Assembly (NCBI RefSeq): GCF_900143235.1 | Contig: NZ_FRDF01000006.1 | Coordinates: 1-64,000 of the forward strand | Source of the DNA: Erythrobacter sanguineus | Lineage (GTDB): Bacteria > Pseudomonadota > Alphaproteobacteria > Sphingomonadales > Sphingomonadaceae | DNA: 64,000 nucleotides | Direction: 5' to 3' | Shown here: in pieces, positions 8,524 to 16,444 of the stretch | Layout of the letters: the number at the start of each line of letters is the position of its first letter | Position numbering within the stretch: position 1 is the first letter of the stretch | The notes under the pieces: generated by a model | Told to the model about the DNA's origin: nothing | The model's input: the letters and a program-made list of their open reading frames with translations, nothing else | The model's database searches: none | Position numbers and translations under genes: made by a program

Positions 8524-9939
8524 TCAGCTCCCTGCAGCCGGGGTTGTCCCGGTTTTGGCGCTGGGCGGAATGTGCCTCCTCACCAGCAGCAACGCGATCG
8601 CCGTCACGGCCATGGCGGCGGCCACTACATAATAGAAGCCCACCGGGCCGAAGCCAGACAGGGCCGCTGCACCAATAAAGCTGCTCAATACCGCACCGAC
8701 CCTGCCGATTCCCGCCGAAAGGCCAACCCCGGTTGCGCGCAGCAACGTCGGATAGACGTGCGACGCGAGCACGTAGAGTACAACTTGAAGGCCTACGATA
8801 CAGCCACCAAGCAGGGCCAGCGCCGTCAGGAGCAGCAGCTTCGGCGCGGCCGGGTCAAACCCTATGCGGCTCAACGCCAAGGCTCCCCCGGCACCGCCAA
8901 GCGCCATAATCAGCATTGGCAACCGCGATCCGGTGAAAAGGATTATCCAGGATACCAGCACCGCAGCCACAATCGCCCCCACATTAAACGTCAGGAGGCC
9001 GCGGCTCGATGTCGGAAGGTCGAAGCCGGCATCGGCGAGCATGGTCGGAAGCCAGTTAAACGACATGAACACCGCCAGCAGGCAGCCAAAGAAGGCCAGC
9101 CACAAGAGCAATGTATCGCACAAGTAGGGAGGGCGCAGAAGGGTTGCCGCCGATGGCTTGTTGACACCCGATTCGGAGCGATCGACAAACACGGCGTCCG
9201 ACGGCACGTCGAACCGCATCCTTTCGAAGATCTGGCGCAATTCGTTCGACCGTTCCGGCCGGGTCACCAGAAATCGCGGAGATTCCGGCAGCAACAGAAA
9301 CAGCGCCACTGCCAGCACCAGCGGCAAGGCGCCCGCCACAGCGAACAATCCCCGCCAACCCAATTCCGGAAGCGCTTCGGCAGAAACGAACCCGCCGATC
9401 ACTCCGCCGACCGCCATGCAAATCAAACTAAGAGTAACCGCAAAACTCCTACGGTGTTGGGGCGTATACTCTGCAACAAGTGCGGTGACATTCGGGAGCG
9501 CGCCGCCCAGACCGATACCCGCAATAAAGCGGAATAGTCCCAGTGTCGGCAAGTCATTGGCGAAAGCGATTGCGCCCGTCATAGATCCGAAGATGATTGT
9601 GCTGGCCAACAGGGCTATCTTGCGTCCAAACTTGTCGCCGAGGATCCCGCCGATTGTGGCACCTATGGTCATGCCGATCAGGCCGATCGCCAGCACCGGC
9701 GCAAGTTCTTCCTTGGTAAGGTTAAGGTCGGGCAGCATCGCCGGGGCGGCAAACCCGAGTGCCAGTGCATCGAAACCATCGAGCACTATCACCAAAGAGC
9801 ACAGCAGCAGCACCAGTTTCTGATAGGGCGTCCACGACGATGTGTCTGAAGCAAACCCGACGTCGAATTCGGGGCGAACCGCCGGGATCGCATTAGATGG
9901 CACACCGCCCCCAATCTCTTTGGCACTCATAATGGACAT
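8524..9939 (-). CDS. MFS transporter, aromatic acid:H+ symporter type
   Basis: 471 residues with about 12 hydrophobic segments. The first helix carries D-G-F-D, and the loop after helix 2 carries G-D-K-F-G-R-K, both typical of the AAHS (PcaK/BenK/MhpT) group of proton-coupled aromatic-acid importers in the inner membrane. A second conserved stretch (P-E-S-P-R-F-L) follows helix 6. Two close starts exist (9939 and 9930). It is the last leftward gene after the RHO pair and desaturase, with a 349-bp gap, so it may have its own promoter. Likely substrates are benzoate- or hydroxyphenyl-type acids, by inference. Confidence 0.85.
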   Translation of the reverse strand: MSIMSAKEIGGGVPSNAIPAVRPEFDVGFASDTSSWTPYQKLVLLLCSLVIVLDGFDALALGFAAPAMLPDLNLTKEELAPVLAIGLIGMTIGATIGGILGDKFGRKIALLASTIIFGSMTGAIAFANDLPTLGLFRFIAGIGLGGALPNVTALVAEYTPQHRRSFAVTLSLICMAVGGVIGGFVSAEALPELGWRGLFAVAGALPLVLAVALFLLLPESPRFLVTRPERSNELRQIFERMRFDVPSDAVFVDRSESGVNKPSAATLLRPPYLCDTLLLWLAFFGCLLAVFMSFNWLPTMLADAGFDLPTSSRGLLTFNVGAIVAAVLVSWIILFTGSRLPMLIMALGGAGGALALSRIGFDPAAPKLLLLTALALLGGCIVGLQVVLYVLASHVYPTLLRATGVGLSAGIGRVGAVLSSFIGAAALSGFGPVGFYYVVAAAMAVTAIALLLVRRHIPPSAKTGTTPAAGS

Positions 9940-10288
9940 CCTCGCCGTTGCTATTTTCGGTGGCCTACATGACTGAGCAAAATTGTACCGTCCTGCCTAA
10001 CGCCCCTTTTCTTGGTACCCAAATACTCTACGTCGGCAGACTTTATCCGCTCGAGCTTCCTGGGGATGATGCTCGGCCCCGTCGATTGTGCCAGCACCTT
10101 AACCTGCCGGGGCTGCCAATTGCTGGTTTGCGCATTGTGATCGGCGCAGTGGGGGCGGCGGGAACTCAAGCAGCGTAGCGCCCCGCCCATGAATCCCCAG
10201 CCTTGCCGGTCACGGCGAGGGGCAGTTCGCAATGGCAAGCACGGCGACGACAGCAGTGATCTTAACGAGCAGCGTGTCGAGCCAGCTA
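9940..10288. other. Intergenic region between desaturase and transporter
   Basis: 349 bp without a supported gene. Short frames exist on both strands but have no ribosome site and mirror each other. A promoter for the transporter is likely here but I cannot assign boxes with confidence. Confidence 0.4.
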
Positions 10289-11212
10289 TTATTCAGCTGG
10301 CTGCAAAGCCGTGTCCTTTTCCTTGCGGTAGGCCAGATGGGATTCCATGTTCTCCGGCTTGAGCCCAAAGGCTGTCTGCCTGCTGATGTTCTCACGGTTG
10401 ATCTCATCGAACTTGACGAAATAGGCCTTGTGCATCCTGTAGAAAGGGATTTCCGGATAGAGATGATGGATGAGGTGGTAGTTCTGATAAACGAGCAACG
10501 GCGTCAGCAGCCATTCCCATCCAAAGCGCATCGTCGTTGCCATGTATGGTTCTTCGTCTTGGGCGACCATTGCCGGATAGTGGGGCAGGATCACGAAAAC
10601 GACTGCAATCATGAAAAGTGTGATCCTCGAGGGAAGGAACCACAACATGATGAGTTCAAAACCGAATCCAAAATAAATGGCGGTTACAAAAAGCGCAAGC
10701 AAGCCTGAGTAAAAGGCGACGAGTTCCCTGCCGTGCTTTTTGCGAACATTCTGGCCGTACTTGATGAAGTAATAAATGTAGGCGCCGTCAAACAGGGTCC
10801 AGCGAAACGGTACCTGCCACCATGGCGATTCGTGTTCAAAGAGATCAGGGTCTTGCGGTCCGTTGGCATAGCTGTGGTGTTTGTTGTGCACCCAACGCAG
10901 AAGTACCATCGGCGCATAGGGAAACAAAAAGAAGAGGCCGATCGCCCCGATCGTCTCGTTTATCCATTTGACCCTTGAAAGGGACATATGGGCCGCATCA
11001 TGTATTACGCTGAAAAGCAGATAGGTTATCAGGCCGTTGGCGATGGTTCCGTACCAAATCGGCATTTGCCCCGTCATTACGAGATACCAGACGATTCCGA
11101 TGCCACCCATCGAGGCAACGAAAAGCAAGGCGGTCGGTAGCGCCAGTAACGGTGCCCTTCGCAGCTGCTCGAAATACTCTTCCTGGTTTTTTGGAAAAAC
11201 ACTCGCCGCCAT
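10289..11212 (-). CDS. Fatty acid desaturase-family di-iron membrane protein
   Basis: 307 residues from the ATG at 11210-11212, preceded by GGGAGAGATTAT; a frame from 11251 lacks this. It has three histidine clusters of membrane di-iron enzymes: H-D-A-A-H (71-75), H-N-K-H-H (109-113) and H-x-x-H-H near the C-terminus (H-L-I-H-H-L-Y-P). Several hydrophobic segments lie between the boxes. Members of this family insert double bonds or hydroxylate alkyl chains using O2 and a separate electron donor. Position next to a RHO pair suggests hydroxylation or desaturation of a hydrocarbon substrate, but a lipid or carotenoid role is not excluded. Confidence 0.75.
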   Translation of the reverse strand: MAASVFPKNQEEYFEQLRRAPLLALPTALLFVASMGGIGIVWYLVMTGQMPIWYGTIANGLITYLLFSVIHDAAHMSLSRVKWINETIGAIGLFFLFPYAPMVLLRWVHNKHHSYANGPQDPDLFEHESPWWQVPFRWTLFDGAYIYYFIKYGQNVRKKHGRELVAFYSGLLALFVTAIYFGFGFELIMLWFLPSRITLFMIAVVFVILPHYPAMVAQDEEPYMATTMRFGWEWLLTPLLVYQNYHLIHHLYPEIPFYRMHKAYFVKFDEINRENISRQTAFGLKPENMESHLAYRKEKDTALQPAE

Positions 11213-11357
11213 ATAATCTCTCCCAGAATCTAGCCCATCCATGGCCGCCATTTCGCTTTAGCTGTCCATGATAAGCCATCGCTCGCCAAGCGCGCTCAAG
11301 CTTTGAGGGATAGCCACTTGTTGGACAATATACAATTCTTATCCCGCAGTGTCCGCG

Positions 11358-11387
11358 CAATCGGGCAGACCATTATCCCCCCGATTG
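11358..11387 (-). promoter_or_regulatory. Inverted repeat between RHO beta gene and desaturase gene
   Basis: CAATCGGG (11358-11365) and CCCGATTG (11380-11387) form an 8-bp perfect inverted repeat with a 14-base spacer, in the 229-bp gap after the RHO beta gene. There is no T-run after it, so it is more likely an operator or RNA-stabilising hairpin than an intrinsic terminator. Confidence 0.3.
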
Positions 11388-11441
11388 TCCTGCACTCAAA
11401 CATTCGATCTGGAAACAAGCGATGAGTCCTAGGTCGCTCCT

Positions 11442-11939
11442 TCAGATCGGATAAACGAGGTATCGCGGCAATACCGAGGTATCGAGTTCAGCGCGCCGAG
11501 ATAACAGCTTGAATTCGCCATTCTTACCTTGGCGCACCGTATCGAGGTACTGTCCCGCCGCCAGGACCTGGGTGATCCCGCTGTCTGTAGGCGTCATGAA
11601 CACCGAAAAGTTGGATCGCATTCCCAGGGTGGTTGCATCGATGCGATCAAAGCTGGTGAGCTGGACGAAATGACGGGTGCGATAGTCCTGAAAGGTTCCG
11701 ACCCAGATGTCGTTCACGAAGGTAACGCGATCCTCAAGCCTGGAGCGGCAATCGTCGTACATGAAGCCGATCTCTAACCCGTGCTCCGAATTTTCTGCCG
11801 AACGACAGTAGTAGGAGGCAGCCTCCTCTTCCGCATAATTACCCAACCATCCCAGCATATCCTTGCCGTCGAGTGCGCGCGCATCAGCCAGCAGCAAGGC
11901 GTTGAGCGCAGCTTCGAGCGATATATCTGTCTGCGTCAT
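11442..11939 (-). CDS. Aromatic-ring-hydroxylating dioxygenase beta subunit (set 1)
   Basis: 165 residues, the usual size for the SnoaL-like small subunit. Features are the early A-L-L-L-A-D-A-R-A-L-D-G-K-D-M helix, D-D-C-R-S-R-L-E-D-R-V and a C-terminal L-L-S-R-R-A-E-L-D-T. Beta subunits stabilise the alpha3beta3 hexamer and contain no cofactor. The start overlaps the alpha stop by four bases (ATGA), so the pair is translationally coupled. The sequence differs clearly from the other five beta subunits of the window. The partner is 11936-13111. Confidence 0.85.
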   Translation of the reverse strand: MTQTDISLEAALNALLLADARALDGKDMLGWLGNYAEEEAASYYCRSAENSEHGLEIGFMYDDCRSRLEDRVTFVNDIWVGTFQDYRTRHFVQLTSFDRIDATTLGMRSNFSVFMTPTDSGITQVLAAGQYLDTVRQGKNGEFKLLSRRAELDTSVLPRYLVYPI

Positions 11940-13111
11940 GCCGCCGCCCTTTCGAAACCCATGACCGAACGGTAATATTCCCAGCGCGGCAGGTTGCCGC
12001 TCTCATCATTCTGAAGGAATTCCGATTCCAACTTCAGAGGGTCGTGCACGCCCTTCTGGAAAATAGCCGACCCGGGGGTGTGGTTTCCGATGTGGATGCG
12101 GTGAAAGACCGAAGCATCCTCCATGCTGATCAAGCCGCACGGGCCGAGCAGGTTGGAACTTTGCCGCAGGCGATGGCGAACCATTTCCTCGTCGTCATCC
12201 TGATGGGCGAAATAGGCATAGTGGACTTCAACCGTCTCCGCATCGATCGGTGTCGCGAAGCGTAAGTTGATGACATCAAGATGCTTCGTTGAAACAAAGG
12301 TTGGAAAGAGCGAGACGATCCGGGATCCGACCGCCGGGTCCTGCCCTTTGAACTCGATAAGCGACTTGTCCTTGAGCACGGAAGGCCCGGTTGCCACAGA
12401 AAGGGCCGATTCGAAGCAGATGTGACCGCGGTGCGTTGCTGTGTACTGGCGACCTTTGCCGCCTTGCCAGTTGAGCATCTTGAACGCCTGATGCAGCAAC
12501 GGAGCATGATAGCCATCGTTATCGGTATACGACTTCCAGTTCGTATCATAACGGACCTTCTGGTAGCCAAGTAGCTTGAGCCGCCCGTCGCCCGCAAGCA
12601 GCTCGCGCAAGCAATTCTGCGAGTCGCCCAGAAATTCAAGCAGCGGCTCGGTATCCGCCGAAAGCGTCACGAAGATCAGGCCAAAATAGATGTCGAACCG
12701 CGGCTGGGCGAGCGGATAGTCGGCTTTGTTGAAACCGGGCAGAAATTCCCGTGGGTTGGGACACCCGACCAGGTCACCCTTCGAATCGAAGAGCCAGCGG
12801 TGGTAAGGGCATTCGAATTCGGTCTTGTTGCCCATGACCGCCGTCTCGAGCTGATTGCCGCGGTGCGAGCAGGCGTTGTAGAAAACCCGCACCACGCCCT
12901 CAACGTCGCGCCCGATAAGCAGAGGAACGCCAGCCAACCGGAAAGTCTTGAAATCTCCCGGGTTGGGCAATTCGCTTTCATGGGCGACCGGGTGCCATTC
13001 GGTGCCATGAAAAATGCGCTTAACCTCTTCCGCATAGATGTCTTCGCGAACGAAGGCTTCCTTAGGAACTTCATTATAGTTCTTCGGCCACGACAGCTTG
13101 ATGTCCGTCAC
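11936..13111 (-). CDS. Aromatic-ring-hydroxylating dioxygenase alpha subunit (set 1)
   Basis: 391 residues if started at the GTG near 13109-13111, which has GGGAGAGAG upstream; the longer ATG frame to 13255 overlaps the aldolase gene and is rejected. The N-terminal Rieske centre is C81-x-H83 and C101-x2-H104, with the less common Y-H-R-W after the second pair. The catalytic iron site shows D199, H202 and H207 and a later Asp in S-M-E-D-A. The short length and H-E-S-E-L-P-N-P-G-D opening suggest the salicylate/anthranilate-like alpha group rather than the naphthalene/biphenyl group; the substrate is not determined. No reductase gene is attached. Confidence 0.85.
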   Translation of the reverse strand: MTDIKLSWPKNYNEVPKEAFVREDIYAEEVKRIFHGTEWHPVAHESELPNPGDFKTFRLAGVPLLIGRDVEGVVRVFYNACSHRGNQLETAVMGNKTEFECPYHRWLFDSKGDLVGCPNPREFLPGFNKADYPLAQPRFDIYFGLIFVTLSADTEPLLEFLGDSQNCLRELLAGDGRLKLLGYQKVRYDTNWKSYTDNDGYHAPLLHQAFKMLNWQGGKGRQYTATHRGHICFESALSVATGPSVLKDKSLIEFKGQDPAVGSRIVSLFPTFVSTKHLDVINLRFATPIDAETVEVHYAYFAHQDDDEEMVRHRLRQSSNLLGPCGLISMEDASVFHRIHIGNHTPGSAIFQKGVHDPLKLESEFLQNDESGNLPRWEYYRSVMGFERAAA

Positions 13112-13139
13112 CCGCTCTCTCCCAATTTTCGCGCTTCTT

Positions 13140-14126
13140 CTATGTTTCGGCCGCAAGCGCCTTGCCAAGTTCAGCCCACATTTTGCCCGACTTGCGTGCC
13201 CCCTCGAGATACGGTTCCGGGCAAAGATGGTACGGTGGCCGAACCGGGCCGGCATTCATCCACCCGCCAGCATTCATCCGCGCCTTTTCAAGCGCGATGT
13301 TGTAGGTCGAGAATTCCTTGAAGCTGCCGTTAGGGAAAAGCGGCGCTGCCGTTGGGCCGAGCCGGCCCATAAAGGCCCGCGCCGCGCTCCAATCACCGGT
13401 CGCGCGCGCTTGCGATACAAGGTCACGCAATGTCGTGGTCACCAGCGGGTCACACACGGCACCGCTCGACCAAAAGGCGTCGATCGAGTCGTCCATACGG
13501 GCTGCGCCGTAGTAATCGAAATCGATCGGCAGCAGCTTGATACGGCCCCGTATCGCGGCAAGGTCTGGCAACAGGTTGCCGACGCCGATATACTTTGCAG
13601 TAACGACCTGCGGAAGCTCAGCCATCTGGGCCCAGAATGAACGCGGGAAATCGAACTTGAAGGCCTCGGGATTGGCGTAGATGGCAATGTTCATTTCGGG
13701 AACGGCCTCAGCGACGTCCTTGTAGAACTGGACAGCAACATCAAGGCTGGGCGCGCACCACATCGGAATTCCCAGCATCGTGCCATCCGCGCCAAGTTCC
13801 AGCGCTTGCCGGGTCAACGCGACCGTGTCGCGCGTGTTGATGCAAGTGGTGCCAACGAAGATCGGCACCCGGCCGGCCGCGGCATCGACCAACGCCTTCA
13901 TGAAATCGAGCTTTTCGTCGTGGGTCATGGTCGCCGCTTCGCCAAGCGTCCCCATGCTCAGAATTCCGTTTATCCCTGCATCGATCAGGCCGTTAACCAC
14001 ACGCGCTGTCTCATCGAGGTCAACTGTCTTTGTCGCGCGCCAATCCGAGGCATTCTCCTTCGCCGGAGTGGGAATAATCGCCCAGGCGCCTTTGACGTCG
14101 CTGGGGTCAATAAGTGTACGGGCCAT
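13140..14126 (-). CDS. Hydratase-aldolase, NahE/PhdJ-like (DapA superfamily)
   Basis: 328 residues from the ATG at 14124-14126 with GAGGAGAG upstream. It is a DapA/NAL-type TIM barrel with the Schiff-base lysine in T-A-K-Y-I-G (K178) and the catalytic tyrosine in I-A-I-Y-A-N-P (Y150). The N-terminal G-A-W-A-I-I-P-T-P and W-x-A/T block are typical of trans-o-hydroxybenzylidenepyruvate (or carboxybenzalpyruvate) hydratase-aldolases, which split bicyclic aromatic ring-cleavage products into an aryl aldehyde and pyruvate. It is the first gene of the leftward set ending in RHO set 1. It implies that a naphthalene-like or larger fused or biaryl ring is a substrate of the wider pathway. Confidence 0.8.
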   Translation of the reverse strand: MARTLIDPSDVKGAWAIIPTPAKENASDWRATKTVDLDETARVVNGLIDAGINGILSMGTLGEAATMTHDEKLDFMKALVDAAAGRVPIFVGTTCINTRDTVALTRQALELGADGTMLGIPMWCAPSLDVAVQFYKDVAEAVPEMNIAIYANPEAFKFDFPRSFWAQMAELPQVVTAKYIGVGNLLPDLAAIRGRIKLLPIDFDYYGAARMDDSIDAFWSSGAVCDPLVTTTLRDLVSQARATGDWSAARAFMGRLGPTAAPLFPNGSFKEFSTYNIALEKARMNAGGWMNAGPVRPPYHLCPEPYLEGARKSGKMWAELGKALAAET

Positions 14127-14188
14127 TTCGTTTCTCTCCTCAGATTCGGTCCGGTGATCGCCACTGCAACGCCCGATCATTCGCCATC

Positions 14189-14209
14189 GCGCAACGCATT
14201 TCCTTGCGC
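14189..14209. promoter_or_regulatory. Inverted repeat GCGCAA-N9-TTGCGC in divergent promoter region
   Basis: A perfect 6-bp inverted repeat with 9-base spacer in the 166-bp gap between the divergent aldolase (leftward) and benD-like (rightward) genes. Together with the repeat at 14230-14252 it marks the most likely operator area. The regulator is unknown. Confidence 0.4.
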
Positions 14210-14229
14210 GGCATAGATCAAGAATATAG

Positions 14230-14252
14230 GCAAGGCAACCACCCAGCCTTGC
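14230..14252. promoter_or_regulatory. Inverted repeat GCAAGGC-N9-GCCTTGC in divergent promoter region
   Basis: A perfect 7-bp inverted repeat with 9-base spacer, about 40 bp upstream of the benD-like start and 21 bp from the neighbouring repeat. The spacing would put two regulator dimers about four helical turns apart. No T-run follows, which argues against a terminator. Confidence 0.45.
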
Positions 14253-14292
14253 GTTTCGTTGCAGGAATGAGGGATAACGGAGGAGCAGGATT

Positions 14293-15078
14293 ATGACTTT
14301 TGCCAAGCGGTTCGACAACCAGATCGCGGTTGTGACCGGTGGAGCTCAAGGCATCGGGTTAGCCACGGCCCAGCGTCTGGCTGAAGAAGGCGCGATCGTG
14401 ATCATTGCCGACCGAGCGGCTGACGCCACTCAGGCTACGGTCGATCGTCTGCGGGACAAGGGCTGCGATGTCCACGCCGCCATCTTCGACCTCGAGAAAT
14501 GCGAGGGGGCGACCGAACTTTACCGGACGGTTACCGATCAATTCGGCCAAATCGACGTGGCGGTCCACAATGTTGGCGGCACGATCTGGGCCAAACCCTA
14601 TTGGGACTATACCCCGGACGAGATCGTGGCTGAAATCAACCGTTCGCTGTGGCCAACACTTTGGTGCTGCCACGCGGTGTTGCCGTACATGCTCGCGGCC
14701 GGGCACGGTTCAATCGTAAATATCGGTTCAGTCGCCACGCGCGGCGTGAACAGGGTTCCATATGCCGCCGCCAAGGGCGGGGTTGCCGCGCTTACCGCAG
14801 CCTTGTCGCTGGAACTGGAAGCCAGCGGCGTGCGCGTTAACTGCGTTGCGCCGGGCGGAGTCAACGTCACCCGGGTCACTCCGCGCGATCCTGCACCGAT
14901 GAGCGAAACCGTCAAGGCAGGTTTTGCAGGCGTGATGGAGCAGACCTTGCGCGACACCCCTATGGCCCGCTTCGGCGAGCCTGAGGAACTGGCCGCGGCA
15001 ATTTGTTTTTTGGCTTCTCAGGAGGCTTCCTACGTCACCGGGCAGACACTCTTCGTCGCGGGCGGCGGGATCGGATAA
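14293..15078 (+). CDS. benD: cis-Dihydrodiol carboxylate dehydrogenase (BenD/XylL-like SDR)
   Basis: 261 residues. It is a classical short-chain dehydrogenase with T-G-G-A-Q-G-I-G at 15-22 for NAD binding and S146, Y157, K161 as catalytic triad. The stretches N-V-G-G-T-I-W-A-K-P and T-L-W-C-C-H-A-V-L-P are hallmarks of 1,6-dihydroxycyclohexa-2,4-diene-1-carboxylate dehydrogenase, which converts the benzoate dihydrodiol to catechol and CO2. It would complete the reaction of BenAB encoded 45 kb away (60199-62102). Transcribed alone, divergent from the aldolase and convergent with the ferredoxin reductase. Confidence 0.85.
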   Translation: MTFAKRFDNQIAVVTGGAQGIGLATAQRLAEEGAIVIIADRAADATQATVDRLRDKGCDVHAAIFDLEKCEGATELYRTVTDQFGQIDVAVHNVGGTIWAKPYWDYTPDEIVAEINRSLWPTLWCCHAVLPYMLAAGHGSIVNIGSVATRGVNRVPYAAAKGGVAALTAALSLELEASGVRVNCVAPGGVNVTRVTPRDPAPMSETVKAGFAGVMEQTLRDTPMARFGEPEELAAAICFLASQEASYVTGQTLFVAGGGIG

Positions 15079-15105
15079 GACCGCTCCCGCGCCGCCAACG
15101 CACCG

Positions 15106-16332
15106 TCAGGCAGACTGCTTGAGCAGTTCGCGCAGAGACACATCCGCATCAGCAAGCCGATCCGCGCTCGCGCTAACCCGCCGTTCGATCAGCCGCTTGC
15201 CAATCCCCATATCGGGCGCGCGGTTGACTGTCAGCACGCCGTCAATTGTATCGCCGGACAGAAAGAAAGCGACGAAAGCGTTGCTTTCGATATCGCCGCG
15301 AAGGACAATCTCGGCCTGCACCGGAATTTGCCCACAGAACTGGATGTTCAGATCGAACTGGTCACTCCAGTACCACATCGGTTTGCAGTAATCGACTTCG
15401 TGACCAAGCATCGCCAAGGCCGCCGCCTGGGCCTGGTCGGCCGCGTTCTGATAGGTTTCCTGCCGGAAGCGTCCGCCAAAAAAACTGTCCTGCTCGGCCA
15501 CGTCACCGGCGGCAAACACCGCCGGATTGCTGGTCTGGCATCGACGGTCGACGATGATCCCATTGTTTACAGCCAACCCGGCATCGACCGCCAGCGAGGT
15601 TGCCGGAATGATGCCCACCCCAACAACGACGGCATCACAAGGGAAGATGGTGCCGTCGTCGATCTCGACCGCGGATACGCGGCCGTCCGCGAACTTGAAA
15701 CCCGTTACGCCCCGGCTGAAATGGGTCTTGACCCCGCGCTTGCGGTGTTCCTCGCCCAACCACTGACCGAAACGTTTGCCCAGTGCACGTTCCATCGGAG
15801 CCGCCAGCGGTTCTACCGCCGTCACATCGCAGCCCAGCTTGATCGCGCTGGCAGCCACTTCGGCCCCGATCACGCCCATGCCAACGATCACCACCCGTGC
15901 GCCTGGACGAAGGTCGAGGGCCATTCTGGCGGCATCGTCCTGGGTGCGCAGATAATGCACGTTGGCGCAGTCGGCTCCGGCCAGATTGAGCTTTCGGGCG
16001 TGTCCGCCGGTCGCCAGCAAAACCTTGTCGGCGGCGACCAATTGGCCGCCCGAGAGGCGCACGCCGCTCGCAGCTAAATCGATCGCTTCGGCCCGGGTGT
16101 TGAGCAGCAAGTCGATCCGGTTGTCGGAGTACCAGCTTTCATCCTGCAGGAAAAAATTGTCCGGCACTTCGGCTGGATTCCACAGGAACTCCTTGGACAG
16201 CGGCGGGCGCTCATAGGGCCTCCAGGGTTCTTCACCGATCAGAGTGATCCTACCGTCGAATCCTGCTTGCCGCAGCGTTTCCGCCGCTCGCCCACCTGCT
16301 AGATTAGCGCCTACGATTGCAACTGAACGCAT
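15106..16332 (-). CDS. Ferredoxin reductase of RHO systems (FAD, pyridine nucleotide-disulfide type)
   Basis: 408 residues from the ATG at 16330-16332. There are two Rossmann motifs: G-A-N-L-A-G-G near the N-terminus for FAD and G-M-G-V-I-G-A-E near residue 155 for NAD(P)H. The F-A-A-G-D-V-A segment binds the flavin, and a C-terminal reductase domain follows. P-P-L-S-K-E-F and the overall length match BphA4/ThcD-type reductases that pass electrons from NADH to a Rieske or plant-type ferredoxin. It is the only such reductase in the window, so it may serve several RHO pairs together with the Rieske ferredoxin at 63359-63685. Confidence 0.85.
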   Translation of the reverse strand: MRSVAIVGANLAGGRAAETLRQAGFDGRITLIGEEPWRPYERPPLSKEFLWNPAEVPDNFFLQDESWYSDNRIDLLLNTRAEAIDLAASGVRLSGGQLVAADKVLLATGGHARKLNLAGADCANVHYLRTQDDAARMALDLRPGARVVIVGMGVIGAEVAASAIKLGCDVTAVEPLAAPMERALGKRFGQWLGEEHRKRGVKTHFSRGVTGFKFADGRVSAVEIDDGTIFPCDAVVVGVGIIPATSLAVDAGLAVNNGIIVDRRCQTSNPAVFAAGDVAEQDSFFGGRFRQETYQNAADQAQAAALAMLGHEVDYCKPMWYWSDQFDLNIQFCGQIPVQAEIVLRGDIESNAFVAFFLSGDTIDGVLTVNRAPDMGIGKRLIERRVSASADRLADADVSLRELLKQSA

Positions 16333-16444
16333 TCTAAAGTCTCCCAAATTCCCGGCCCCGCCCTGCCCTTGCTTCCCTCTCGCGAAAATCGCAGGTCATT
16401 GCAAATTATCCAATGCGTCCCAGAATCGTCAACGCCCGGCCGGT

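Noticed and set aside
8443-9537. 364-residue open frame on the plus strand
   Set aside because: It is the antisense shadow of the MFS transporter gene, extremely rich in Arg/Gln/His, with no domain and no ribosome site.
13112-13255. N-terminal extension of the RHO set 1 alpha subunit to an upstream ATG
   Set aside because: It would overlap the aldolase gene, is Arg-rich and unlike RHO N-termini; the GTG with GGGAGAGAG is better placed.
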